This document shows, in pieces, positions 25,525-34,559 of a DNA stretch of 64,000 nucleotides (positions are counted from its first letter, which is position 1; the number at the start of each line of letters is the position of its first letter). The position numbers and the translations under genes were made by a program. The notes under the pieces are model-generated. The model was not told the origin of the DNA, did not search any database, and saw nothing but the letters and a program-made list of their open reading frames with translations. The stretch comes from JAJCYK01 sp965212195 (lineage in GTDB: Bacteria; Bacteroidota; Bacteroidia; Cytophagales; Cyclobacteriaceae): positions 868,001 through 932,000 of the forward strand of contig CBDBUW010000010.1 of NCBI GenBank assembly GCA_965212195.1, in the 5' to 3' direction.

Positions 25525-25989
25525 TTACAACTTTGTGCTTTTCAGTTCTCGTTGCTCTTCTTTCTTACGAATATCCTGTCGCTTATCGTATAGCTTTTTG
25601 CCTTTGCCTACGGCAATCTCCAACTTGGCCAATCCCCTGTTGTTTATAAAAAGTCGCAGAGGTATGATAGTGGCTCCTTTTTCCTGTGTGGCCTTGCGCA
25701 GCTTCTTTAATTCTCTTTTATTGAGCAACAACTTACGTTTTCTGCGAGGTTCATGATTGTGAATAGTTCCATGTTTGTATGGGGCAATATGCATTCCTTG
25801 TACCCACAACTCCTGGCCTGAAAAAACACAATATCCTTCCTGCAGGCTGGCTTTTCCCATGCGAATGGATTTGATCTCTGTTCCTGTTAGGACCAGTCCG
25901 GCGATAAACTGGTCTTGGATCTGATATTCAAAACGAGCCCGTTTATTCTTGATCTGTACCTGACCGTGGCTGTTCTTGCTATTACTCAT
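25525..25989 (-). CDS. smpB: SsrA-binding protein SmpB
   Basis: SmpB binds tmRNA and brings it to stalled ribosomes. The protein is 154 aa from the ATG at 25989 (MSNSKNSHGQVQIKNKRARF). Motifs include 'GLVLTGTEIKSIRMGKASL', 'ELWVQGMHIAPY', 'RKRKLLLNKRELKKL' and the basic C-terminal tail 'GKKLYDKRQDIRKKEEQRE' that enters the mRNA channel. An in-frame TTG at 25998 overlaps a TATATTTG promoter element and was rejected. The ATG then sits almost at the predicted transcript start, suggesting a leaderless or nearly leaderless mRNA. Confidence 0.96.
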   Translation of the reverse strand: MSNSKNSHGQVQIKNKRARFEYQIQDQFIAGLVLTGTEIKSIRMGKASLQEGYCVFSGQELWVQGMHIAPYKHGTIHNHEPRRKRKLLLNKRELKKLRKATQEKGATIIPLRLFINNRGLAKLEIAVGKGKKLYDKRQDIRKKEEQRELKSTKL

Positions 25990-25995
25990 TAGGGC

Positions 25996-26003
25996 CAAAT
26001 ATA
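25996..26003 (-). promoter_or_regulatory. TATATTTG promoter -7 element for smpB
   Basis: Exact TAnnTTTG match on the minus strand, 6 bases before the smpB ATG. With the usual spacing the transcript would begin at or next to that ATG. Confidence 0.5.
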
Positions 26004-26047
26004 GTCCTTATTGCCTTTAATCTTAAATGAAAAATCAACCTTAGGGA

Positions 26048-27064
26048 TTATATTCCTACTGCCCATCTGGGGTCGGCTCCGTCCGATAGACTGGCGAAAT
26101 CACCCTGTAGATATTTAAAATGCGCCGCTTGGGCGATCATAGCGGCGTTGTCGGTACAGTATTGAAAATCCGGTATGAACATCTGCCAGTCCCTGTGTTC
26201 GGATTCCTCCTGTAGCCGCTTCCTTAACCCCAAGTTCGCACTTACACCCCCTGCCACTGCAATAGTCCTGATGTCATATTGTTCACTAGCTAATATTAAT
26301 TTCTCCAGCAACATCCCTATTAAATGGTGTTGGATACTAGCACAGATATCATTAAGTCTTTCCTCAATGAACTTGGAGTTAGCCTGGGTCTGATCGCGAA
26401 GGAAGTACAACACAGCAGTTTTGATCCCGCTGAAAGAATAGTCCAAACCGGGAACCGAGGTATGGGGAAAAGAAAAGGCCTTGATATCGCCATTTTGGGC
26501 ATGCTTGTCAATATATGGGCCTCCTGGATAGGGAAATCCTAGCAGGCTTGCTGTCTTATCAAAAGCCTCCCCTACAGCGTCATCCTTGGTTTGTCCGATC
26601 AGAGACATGTTGGTGTGATCCTCCACCAGGATCAGTTGGGTATGTCCACCGCTAACAGTGAGGCAAATAAAAGGAAATTCGGGATAGGGTTCCTCAATGA
26701 AATGAGCCAATACATGAGCTTCCATATGATTCACGGCAATCAGGGGGATTCCCTTGCTTAAGGCCAGGCCTTTGGCGAATGATATCCCCACTAAAAGAGC
26801 CCCCAGCAGACCGGGGCCTTTGGTAAAGGCCACCGCGTCCAACTTATCAAGCTCAATACCGCTGTTTTTGACGGTTTCGGACACAACCGGTACAATATTT
26901 GATTGATGTGCTCTAGAAGCTAACTCAGGTACTACACCGCCATAATTTTCGTGTATAGATTGCGTTGCTATTATATTATTGAGTACCTTTCCTTGATGTA
27001 TTATGGCGGCAGAAGTCTCATCACAGGAAGACTCAATTGCCAAAATTGTTGGGGAATTAGCCAT
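26048..27064 (-). CDS. tsaD: tRNA N6-adenosine threonylcarbamoyltransferase TsaD
   Basis: TsaD makes t6A37 in ANN-decoding tRNAs with TsaB/TsaE. Motifs are 'ILAIESSCDETSAA' at the N-terminus, 'NYGGVVPELASRAH', the metal-binding 'NHMEAHVLAHF', 'GGHTQLILVED' and 'IAVAGGVSANLGLR'. From the ATG at 27064 the length is 338 aa, matching the family. Upstream in-frame ATGs at 27076 and 27094 add only Ser/Thr/Met-rich residues, and the latter would overlap tamB. It is divergent from tamB, with starts 17 bases apart. Confidence 0.96.
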   Translation of the reverse strand: MANSPTILAIESSCDETSAAIIHQGKVLNNIIATQSIHENYGGVVPELASRAHQSNIVPVVSETVKNSGIELDKLDAVAFTKGPGLLGALLVGISFAKGLALSKGIPLIAVNHMEAHVLAHFIEEPYPEFPFICLTVSGGHTQLILVEDHTNMSLIGQTKDDAVGEAFDKTASLLGFPYPGGPYIDKHAQNGDIKAFSFPHTSVPGLDYSFSGIKTAVLYFLRDQTQANSKFIEERLNDICASIQHHLIGMLLEKLILASEQYDIRTIAVAGGVSANLGLRKRLQEESEHRDWQMFIPDFQYCTDNAAMIAQAAHFKYLQGDFASLSDGADPRWAVGI

Positions 27065-27081
27065 ATTTTTAGCCATAGTCG

Positions 27082-30000
27082 ATGAGCTCGTCAAAGAATA
27101 AAGTTATTAAAAATACCCTGGTCAAAAGAATTTTTTGGTTTGTGATTGGGGTGTTCATATTTTTTGCTTTGTTCGCGGCCGCCATACAGATCCCTTTTAT
27201 CCAAACCACCATAGTCAACGAACTCTCCCAGTCTGTATCCAGAAAAATACAATACCAGGTAACCATCGAACATGTGGACCTCAACTGGTTTGATGAGCTA
27301 CGACTTTCCGGAATCACCATAATGGATCGGGAACAGAATTTGATGATCGGTATCGGAGATCTGTTAGTGGATTTCGATATCACTGGCTTGATCTCCGCCA
27401 ATCAAATCACCTTGGATGGTGCTACTTTAACATCGGCGGACATTCGCTTGACCAAATACGCAGAAGACCGGGAGATTAACATGGGTACCTTCATAAAAAG
27501 TATCAAGAATTGGGTTAACCCTAAAGATCAGCCTGCCAAAAGGGATTTTCGTATCAACCAGGTGTTCCTAGTAGATTCCAAGGTTACGTTGAACAACACC
27601 ACCAAAGACTCTATTTCAAACGGTTTTGACTACCATCATTTTGTACTGGACAGCCTCAATTCTGAGATTCAGGAGTTGAAGATCCGAAACGACACCATCC
27701 GATTGATCATCCAAAGGATGGAGGCTATGGAACCCCTAACTGCCTTAACGGTCCATGACTTCACAACCGACTTTTATTTCGATTCCAATGTACTGGCTTT
27801 TCGGGATTTGCATTTGGCAGTGGGCGAAAGTGAAATACAGGACTCACTGGTCTTTAATTTTGATAAGCCCTCCGCCCTCAGCAGTTTTACCGATAGCGTA
27901 CAGGTGGTGGCAAATTTTAACCAGGTCAATATTGCCTCTACCGATTTAAAACTATTCGTCCCTAGCCTGCGCAACACCGATCAGCGCTATGTGTTAAGCG
28001 GCTTATTCGACGGCAAGGTAAAGTCATTTAACTTTAATAATGTTGAATTGTCTTTCGGAGATAAAAGCACCTTATCTGGAAATATGAGCCTGGAAGGACT
28101 GCCGGTGTTCCAGGACACTTTTATTGACGCCAGCCTATCAAATTCTGTGCTCAGTCCCAACGATCTGCGGCCTTTTATTGGCGACCAACTTTATAATCAG
28201 GTTCGCAAATTTGGCACCATTACCTTAAACAGCCAATTTCTGGGCTTCCCCAGAGACTTTGTGGCCAATGGAACATTTTATACCGGACTTGGAACCTTAG
28301 TTTCGGATATAAACCTTAAGATCGATAATGAGACCCAAAATGCAAACTACTCCGGAAGCTTAGCCACCAATAATTTCGATTTGGGTGGGTGGACCGGTCA
28401 ACCGGAGGTATTTCAGGAAATGGCCTTGAAAGGGCAAATCAGGGGTTCGGGGCTTTCCATTAATAAGGCCGACTTCGAACTCAAAGCACAAGTAGAAAAG
28501 TTTGGCTTCAAGAATTACACTTACACCAATATTCTTACCGACGCCCGTTTAGCAAAGGAGTTGTTTATTGGTAAGCTGGAAATCGACGACCCCAATCTTA
28601 AATTCACCTCTAACGCATCCATTGACCTGAGAGAGGATGTCGATCACATCGCTTTGGAAGCCACCCTGGACACGGCTCTGTTGAAGCCTTTGAACTTCCT
28701 GAACGAAGATGCCAGTCTCAGTACCTATGTGGACCTTGATTTCACGGGTTTGACCCTGGATGAAATTGTGGGATTTGCCAACTTCCGCGACACCCGTTTC
28801 TCTTACCGGGGCCAACAACTGGATATAAAAACTCTGGAGGTGATCTCCCAAAAGAAAGTCAACGAACGGCGGGTAAATATCGATTCTGATCGGCTGTCTT
28901 TTAATGCCCAGGGCGATTTTGAATTCAGTACTTTGTTTGAAGATGCTCAGAGATTGATCTACGAATATCGTTTAAACCTGATCAATGACAAGGAAGGTCT
29001 GGCAAAATACTACGCTAATAAAGCACCTCAAGCGCACAATAAGTACCGTATTGACTTCAGTGCTGTTTTTAAGGATGCCAATCCTTTCCTGTCGTTGGTT
29101 ATCCCGAATCTTAAGTTATCCAACAACACACCAGTGGAGGGTTATTTCAGGCACGGATTTAACTCCATGCTGGCTGCCAGCAGCAAGGTTGATGTCCTGC
29201 GTTTTAAAAATAATATTGTGTATAACGCTCAGGTAGATCTGAACACCTCAAAGATCAGCGACAGCACCAATGTATTGGCGATGGCCTATATAAGTTCTGA
29301 GGAACAAGAGATCGGTACTCTGGCCACTACGGAAGATCTGGTTTTTGAAGCCATTTGGTCCGATGATCATATCGATTTCGAGTCAACTATCAAGGTGAAA
29401 GATAATCCTGGAAACAATGCAAATTTAAGTGGCCAGCTTACCTTTTTAAACGACCGCACCTTGTTGACCTTTAACAATTCAGATTTCCGGGCACTCAACC
29501 AAAAATGGCAGCTGGCCCCAGACAATCAGGTGTCAATCAGTAACCGTGAATTTGATTTCAAGAGTATCACCCTGTTTAACAAAGCTCAAAGTATTACCGT
29601 CAACGGTATTATCTCGCCGGATAGTTCTAAAAGACTACTGGTAGAATTTAACCAGTTCGATGTGGACAACCTGAATCCCCTGTTGCAGTACAAACTACAG
29701 GGAGAGGTGGATGCCAATATCGAATTTAGTAACCTCTTTGGCGAACCGCTTATTAACAGTGGGCTGACCATTAGGGATTTTCAAATCGGAAAGTTCCCGG
29801 TGGGTGATGTGGTAGGAAATTCAAGGTGGAACAACTTGAGTCGGTACTTTGACGTGAGTCTAACCGCCATTCGAGAGGGACAAAATGTGGTGGATATAAA
29901 AGGTATTTATACCCCCAAAACTAAAGAGCAGCTTAATTTACTAGCCCATTTCAACGGAGCTAATCTGAACTTGGTCGAACCTTTCATTGACCGCACATTT

Positions 30001-31599
30001 TCGAATTTACAAGGGTATCTAACAGGCGAAATAAAAGTGGGGGGACCGGTCAACAAACCCCAACTAAATGGCAATCTCACAGTGTCGGAGGCAAAATTCC
30101 ATGTGAACTACTTAAACACCGACTACAGCTACCAGGGCGATGTATACTTCACTGAGAACAGCTTCGGAGTGGATAACCAAATATTATATGATGAAAACGG
30201 TAATCAGGCCCTGATCAAAGGGGGACTATTACACAACGGCTTCAAGCAGTTGCAACTAGACCTGTCGGGACAACTTTCCAATTTTATGGTATTGGATACT
30301 GATCAGGACGAGAATGATCTTTACTACGGAACCGCTATTGTGAGTGGAGATATTGAGTTCAAGGGTCCAATGGGTAATTTTTCCGTGAAAGCCGCCGCTA
30401 CTTCAGAAAAGGGCACTCGTATATACATTCCCATAAACGACAATTCCGACGTTGAAGTCAAAGACTATATCAATTTTGTCAGTTTCCAGGACACCGTCAA
30501 TATTGGTAACCCCGATGCTGAGGTAAAGCAAGTAAATCTAAGCGGTATAAACCTGGATTTTGATCTGGACATCACACCGGATGCCTATATGGAGATCATT
30601 TTCGACCTAAAAGCCGGAGATATCATTCGTGGCCGGGGGAATGGTCAATTGAACCTGTTGATCGATACCCAGGGAGATTTCAACATGTTCGGTGAATACA
30701 CCATCCAGCAGGGCGGATACAATTTCACTCTGTACAATATCATCAACAAGGAATTTAGCATATTACCGACCAGCAAGATCTCCTGGTACGGAGATCCCTA
30801 TGAAGGAATCCTGGACATTCAGGCTACCTACGAACAAACAGCCGATGTCTCTCCCCTATTCCAGGACCAGGAAAATGAAGCCGCGGTAAGCCGGCGCTAC
30901 CCAGCTATAGTGGAACTGGACTTGCAGGGGAAACTGCTGAGTCCGGAAATAGGCTTCGACATTTACCTGAAAGATAATCAGATGGTTGACCCGGAACTAT
31001 CCCGGAAAATTCAGGAAATTAAGAACGATGAACAAGCATTGAAAAGACAGGTTTTTAGTCTGATCGTGCTGCGGCAATTTTCACCGCCAGACGACCTGAG
31101 CTTGGGCACGGGCAATCCCTTGGGGGGCAGTGTAAGTGAACTACTCTCCAACCAACTTAGCTACTGGTTTTCTCAAGTAGATGAAAACCTTGAAATTGAC
31201 GTAGATCTGAACGGCCTAGATCAGGAAGCCTTGAATACCTTTCAACTGCGGCTCAGTTATACATTCCTGGACGGCCGTTTGCGGGTAACTCGAGAGGGAG
31301 GTTTTACCAATACTGTAGAGAGCAAAAGTGATTTCAGCAGTATTGCCGGCGATTGGACCCTGGAATACCTTTTGTCCCCTGATGGCAAATTCAGGGCCAA
31401 GATGTATAACAGAAATACCTACAATTCCCTAAATTCGGGTATTGAAGATGCCTATACTACACAAGCGGGATTCAGTTTGATACACACCCAAAGCTTTAAT
31501 ACACTCAATGACCTGTTCAACAGAGAAAATAAAAAGAAGAAAGATCCTCCGGATGTTTCACTTAATACCGACTCCTCTGATGACCCCGACCCTGAGTGA
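27082..31599 (+). CDS. TamB-family translocation/assembly module protein (DUF490)
   Basis: A 1505-aa AsmA/TamB-like protein spanning the periplasm, thought to move phospholipids or help insert outer-membrane proteins. The N-terminal membrane anchor is 'IFWFVIGVFIFFALFAAAI' (about residues 18-36). The rest is a long series of beta-strands forming the groove, with typical phrases 'GGPVNKPQLNGNLTVSEAKF' and 'LDFDLDITPDAYMEIIFD', and ending in the DUF490 domain ('GQLNLLIDTQGDFNMFGEY', 'SELLSNQLSYWFSQV'). Length and architecture match Bacteroidota TamB proteins. No TamA-like gene is seen next to it. It is followed 4 bases later by a DUF2279 gene. Confidence 0.93.
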   Translation: MSSSKNKVIKNTLVKRIFWFVIGVFIFFALFAAAIQIPFIQTTIVNELSQSVSRKIQYQVTIEHVDLNWFDELRLSGITIMDREQNLMIGIGDLLVDFDITGLISANQITLDGATLTSADIRLTKYAEDREINMGTFIKSIKNWVNPKDQPAKRDFRINQVFLVDSKVTLNNTTKDSISNGFDYHHFVLDSLNSEIQELKIRNDTIRLIIQRMEAMEPLTALTVHDFTTDFYFDSNVLAFRDLHLAVGESEIQDSLVFNFDKPSALSSFTDSVQVVANFNQVNIASTDLKLFVPSLRNTDQRYVLSGLFDGKVKSFNFNNVELSFGDKSTLSGNMSLEGLPVFQDTFIDASLSNSVLSPNDLRPFIGDQLYNQVRKFGTITLNSQFLGFPRDFVANGTFYTGLGTLVSDINLKIDNETQNANYSGSLATNNFDLGGWTGQPEVFQEMALKGQIRGSGLSINKADFELKAQVEKFGFKNYTYTNILTDARLAKELFIGKLEIDDPNLKFTSNASIDLREDVDHIALEATLDTALLKPLNFLNEDASLSTYVDLDFTGLTLDEIVGFANFRDTRFSYRGQQLDIKTLEVISQKKVNERRVNIDSDRLSFNAQGDFEFSTLFEDAQRLIYEYRLNLINDKEGLAKYYANKAPQAHNKYRIDFSAVFKDANPFLSLVIPNLKLSNNTPVEGYFRHGFNSMLAASSKVDVLRFKNNIVYNAQVDLNTSKISDSTNVLAMAYISSEEQEIGTLATTEDLVFEAIWSDDHIDFESTIKVKDNPGNNANLSGQLTFLNDRTLLTFNNSDFRALNQKWQLAPDNQVSISNREFDFKSITLFNKAQSITVNGIISPDSSKRLLVEFNQFDVDNLNPLLQYKLQGEVDANIEFSNLFGEPLINSGLTIRDFQIGKFPVGDVVGNSRWNNLSRYFDVSLTAIREGQNVVDIKGIYTPKTKEQLNLLAHFNGANLNLVEPFIDRTFSNLQGYLTGEIKVGGPVNKPQLNGNLTVSEAKFHVNYLNTDYSYQGDVYFTENSFGVDNQILYDENGNQALIKGGLLHNGFKQLQLDLSGQLSNFMVLDTDQDENDLYYGTAIVSGDIEFKGPMGNFSVKAAATSEKGTRIYIPINDNSDVEVKDYINFVSFQDTVNIGNPDAEVKQVNLSGINLDFDLDITPDAYMEIIFDLKAGDIIRGRGNGQLNLLIDTQGDFNMFGEYTIQQGGYNFTLYNIINKEFSILPTSKISWYGDPYEGILDIQATYEQTADVSPLFQDQENEAAVSRRYPAIVELDLQGKLLSPEIGFDIYLKDNQMVDPELSRKIQEIKNDEQALKRQVFSLIVLRQFSPPDDLSLGTGNPLGGSVSELLSNQLSYWFSQVDENLEIDVDLNGLDQEALNTFQLRLSYTFLDGRLRVTREGGFTNTVESKSDFSSIAGDWTLEYLLSPDGKFRAKMYNRNTYNSLNSGIEDAYTTQAGFSLIHTQSFNTLNDLFNRENKKKKDPPDVSLNTDSSDDPDPE

Positions 31600-31603
31600 A
31601 TGG

Positions 31604-32494
31604 ATGCGAAAGTTTTTTTGTTTAAGCCTGTTGAGCATCCTGGTCCTGGCACCCTTAAAAGGCTCTGATAGTTTGGCTGTAGACAGTACTAACCAGGCCA
31701 AAGTGCGCCAGTTTGTAATATTCTCGGCGGCAGCCTATGGTGTGGCCCTGTACGGACTGAATGAAGCCTGGTACGACGACTTCCCGCGATCGGAGTTTCA
31801 TTTCTTCAATGATAACCATGAATGGAAGCAGTTGGACAAAGCGGGCCATTTCTATTCGGCCTTCCATCTTAGTAATACTGGAATACACTTGCTCAAAAAA
31901 GCTGGTGTACCTCAGAAAAAAGCACACTTTTGGGGAGGTATGGTAGGTATTATTATTTTGACCCCAATTGAGATACTGGACGGTTTCTCAGAAGAATACG
32001 GGGCCTCCTGGGGCGATATCATTGCCAATGTAACCGGGTCTACCGTGGCAATGGGCCAGCACATGTTATGGAATGAAGTACGCATTAAGCCAAAATTCTC
32101 CTTCACCAGTACCTCCTATGCTTCCTACCGACCCAATGTATTGGGGGGTGGATTCCATGAGCAAATTCTGAAGGATTACAACGGTCAAACTTACTGGCTT
32201 AGCGTAGACCTTTATGCCTTTAGGAAATCCAAAAAATTTCCTAAATGGTTGAACATTGCCTTTGGATATGGGGCACAAAACATGGTGTATGCCAATGACC
32301 AGCAAAATGAAGTTCAGGGGTTTGATTCATACCGGCAGTACTATCTGGCTCTTGATCCGGACTTGAGCCATATTCAAAGCAAGAGCAAATTTTTGAATAC
32401 CTTCCTATATCTGGTGGACCTGATCCATTTGCCGGCTCCCGCATTAGAGTACAATCGTGTCCAAGGATGGAAATTTCATGCCCTGAGCTTCTAA
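31604..32494 (+). CDS. DUF2279 (YfiM-like) protein
   Basis: A 296-aa exported protein. The ATG at 31604, 4 bases after the tamB stop, gives a signal peptide (MRKFFCLSLLSILVLAPLKG). An upstream in-frame ATG at 31508 would lie inside tamB. The DUF2279 core is 'WKQLDKAGHFYSAFHLS', 'HFWGGMVGIIILTPIEILDG' and 'GASWGDIIANVTGSTVAMG', with conserved His/Asp residues and membrane-associating helices, and a Bacteroidota-specific beta-rich C-terminal part follows. The role is not known. Its place after tamB suggests an envelope function. Confidence 0.85.
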   Translation: MRKFFCLSLLSILVLAPLKGSDSLAVDSTNQAKVRQFVIFSAAAYGVALYGLNEAWYDDFPRSEFHFFNDNHEWKQLDKAGHFYSAFHLSNTGIHLLKKAGVPQKKAHFWGGMVGIIILTPIEILDGFSEEYGASWGDIIANVTGSTVAMGQHMLWNEVRIKPKFSFTSTSYASYRPNVLGGGFHEQILKDYNGQTYWLSVDLYAFRKSKKFPKWLNIAFGYGAQNMVYANDQQNEVQGFDSYRQYYLALDPDLSHIQSKSKFLNTFLYLVDLIHLPAPALEYNRVQGWKFHALSF

Positions 32495-32553
32495 TTAAGC
32501 TATGTGTTTCCCCAATAATTATTTATTTTGAGCCTCCATTTAATTTATGCCCT

Positions 32554-32952
32554 ATGGTTCTGGTTCAGTTCATGCAGGAATACGCAAAACAAATCGGTGG
32601 TCAGTTCTCCGAATACGACAAAGAAAAGTCAATTATTGTGGTTCCACTTTCAGAGGGGAGATTCCAGACCATAATCGGACGCTACAAAGACTCCCAGTTG
32701 TTCAACAAGACCATGATCGTGGTGAGCTCCAAGATCTGTCAGTACAAAGACTCCCATAACCTAGCCGCCTTACTTGAGGAGAACTCCAATCTGCACTACG
32801 CCAAATTTTCAATGGTCGATGATTATCTTAAGGTTGAAGCTTCAGGTTTTGTAGATCAGCTTACCGAAGACATGCTAAAAGAGATGATTGTAGAAGTAGC
32901 AGAAGTAGCAGATAACTGGGAACAAAGGTTGACGGGAGTAGATGTACATTAA
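32554..32952 (+). CDS. Small YbjN/type III chaperone-like fold protein (tentative)
   Basis: A 132-aa soluble protein from the ATG at 32554 (MVLVQFMQEYAKQIGG); 32572 is an alternative start and the longer frame from 32467 adds a poor N-terminus. The pattern of helix, a five-strand sheet ('SIIVVPLSEGRFQTIIGRY', 'MIVVSSKICQY', 'LHYAKFSMVDDYLKVEAS') and a C-terminal acidic helix resembles YbjN/secretion-chaperone-like proteins. That assignment is by shape, not by motif. It is followed directly by the RNase P RNA promoter. Confidence 0.65.
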   Translation: MVLVQFMQEYAKQIGGQFSEYDKEKSIIVVPLSEGRFQTIIGRYKDSQLFNKTMIVVSSKICQYKDSHNLAALLEENSNLHYAKFSMVDDYLKVEASGFVDQLTEDMLKEMIVEVAEVADNWEQRLTGVDVH

Positions 32953-32969
32953 AAATCCTTCATTTTTCA

Positions 32970-32977
32970 TACTTTTG
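32970..32977 (+). promoter_or_regulatory. TACTTTTG promoter -7 element for rnpB
   Basis: Exact TAnnTTTG match placed 6 bases before the predicted 5' end of the RNase P RNA, which is the spacing expected for the Bacteroidota housekeeping sigma factor. Confidence 0.7.
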
Positions 32978-32983
32978 CAATAA

Positions 32984-33377
32984 TGCAAGCTGTCTTATCG
33001 CCCCTGAGTTACTTGGGGGAGGAAAGTCCGGGCAACATAGAGCGCCGTACTTCCTAACGGGAAGGTCCCGATTTAATCGGGAACAGAGAGTGCCACAGAA
33101 AATATACCGCCCCGACCTGTCGGGGTAAGGGTGAAATGGTGAGGTAAGAGCTCACCGCTCCAATGGTGACATTAGAGGCAGGGTAAACCTTACGGGTTGA
33201 AAGACCAAATAAGTTATCCGGTTCCGTTTATCGGGCCATGGGTTGCTCGCCCATGTTCATTCGTGATGGGATAATGGGTAGGTCGTAAGAGATGATCAGT
33301 GATGGTCATCCCAGATAAATGATAAGAACCCCACGGTGAACGCCGTTGGGATACAGAACCCGGCTTATAGGCTTGCA
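32984..33377 (+). ncRNA. rnpB: RNase P RNA (bacterial type A)
   Basis: The catalytic RNA that matures tRNA 5' ends. The conserved core 'gaggaaagtccgggc' is at 33019-33033, 'acagaaaatataccgcc' near 33095, the 'gggtaagggtgaaatggtg' segment at 33122-33140, and the 3' 'acagaacccggcttatag' element near 33352. The 5' 'tgcaagc' pairs with the 3' 'gcttgca' (P1 helix), which fixes the ends, and a T run follows immediately and may terminate transcription. Length is about 394 nt. Confidence 0.96.
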
Positions 33378-33394
33378 TTTTTTAATGAAATTCT

Positions 33395-34558
33395 ATGGCA
33401 AAAATTTTAATAATAGACGACGAGAAAAGCATTCGCAGTACCCTAAAGGAGATCCTGGAATACGAAAAGTTTACCGTTGAAGAAGCGGAAGACGGGGAAT
33501 TGGGTCTGGAAATGCTAAAAAAGAACGATTTTGACGTGGTCTTGTGCGACATCAAAATGCCTAAAATGGACGGTATTGAGGTACTCGAACGTTTCAATCA
33601 GGAAGGTAAGGACACCCCATTTATCATGGTTTCTGCTCATGGAACCATTGAAACGGCGGTGGAAGCCACTAAAAAAGGTGCTTTCGACTTTATTCAGAAA
33701 CCTCCTGATCTTAACCGGCTCCTGGTTACGGTACGCAATGCTTTGGACCGTTCTACCCTGGTTACAGAAACCAAAGTACTGCGAAAAAAAGTAGCCAAGA
33801 CCTTCGATATTGTGGGGGAATCGTCTGCCATCGTCAACGTAAAAGACACTATCGATAAAGTAGCTCCTACCGAAGCTCGAGTATTGATAACCGGACCCAA
33901 CGGAACCGGTAAAGAATTGGTAGCTAAATGGTTGCACGAAAAGAGCAGCCGTTCCGATGGACCCCTGATAGAGGTCAATTGTGCGGCCATTCCGGCGGAA
34001 CTGATTGAAAGCGAACTATTTGGGCATGAGAAGGGGGCTTTTACATCCGCAGTAAAACAACGACGTGGTAAGTTCGAGCAGGCCAACGGAGGTACTTTAT
34101 TTTTGGACGAGATCGGGGATATGAGCTTATCGGCACAGGCCAAAGTATTGCGGGCCTTACAGGAGAACAAAATTACTCGGGTAGGTGGTGATAAAGAGAT
34201 CAAAGTAAATGTGCGGGTAATTGCCGCTACCAATAAGGACTTGAAAGAGGAGATCAGGAATAAGACCTTTCGGGAAGATCTATATCACCGCATCAGTGTT
34301 ATTTTAATTCAGGTTCCTTCCCTTAAGGAGCGCAGCGAGGATATTCCATTGCTGGTAGACAGGTTCCTAACCGATATTGCCGCGGAGTATGGCAGCACTA
34401 AGAAAAGCATTACGGAAAAGGCCATTAAGGAACTTCAAAAGCTGTCCTGGACGGGAAATATCCGGGAGCTGCGTAACGTGGTGGAGCGTTTGGTTATCAT
34501 GTGTGGCGGTGAGATTGATGCCAAAGACATACAGCGGTACACCGACCCCGGTAGCTAG
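33395..34558 (+). CDS. NtrC-family sigma-54 response regulator lacking a DNA-binding domain
   Basis: A 387-aa response regulator. The receiver domain occupies residues 1-120, with the phosphoacceptor Asp in 'VVLCDIKMPKMDG', Thr/Ser in 'IMVSAHGT' and Lys in 'IQKPPD'. The AAA+ sigma-54 activator domain follows: Walker A 'GPNGTGKE', the L1 loop 'GAFTSA' (usual GAFTGA), Walker B 'GGTLFLDEIGD', and 'FREDLYHRISVI'. The protein ends about 20 residues after 'GNIRELRNVVERLVI', so the C-terminal Fis-type HTH is missing. It may act from solution or through protein contacts. No histidine kinase is adjacent. Confidence 0.93.
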   Translation: MAKILIIDDEKSIRSTLKEILEYEKFTVEEAEDGELGLEMLKKNDFDVVLCDIKMPKMDGIEVLERFNQEGKDTPFIMVSAHGTIETAVEATKKGAFDFIQKPPDLNRLLVTVRNALDRSTLVTETKVLRKKVAKTFDIVGESSAIVNVKDTIDKVAPTEARVLITGPNGTGKELVAKWLHEKSSRSDGPLIEVNCAAIPAELIESELFGHEKGAFTSAVKQRRGKFEQANGGTLFLDEIGDMSLSAQAKVLRALQENKITRVGGDKEIKVNVRVIAATNKDLKEEIRNKTFREDLYHRISVILIQVPSLKERSEDIPLLVDRFLTDIAAEYGSTKKSITEKAIKELQKLSWTGNIRELRNVVERLVIMCGGEIDAKDIQRYTDPGS

Positions 34559-34559
34559 T

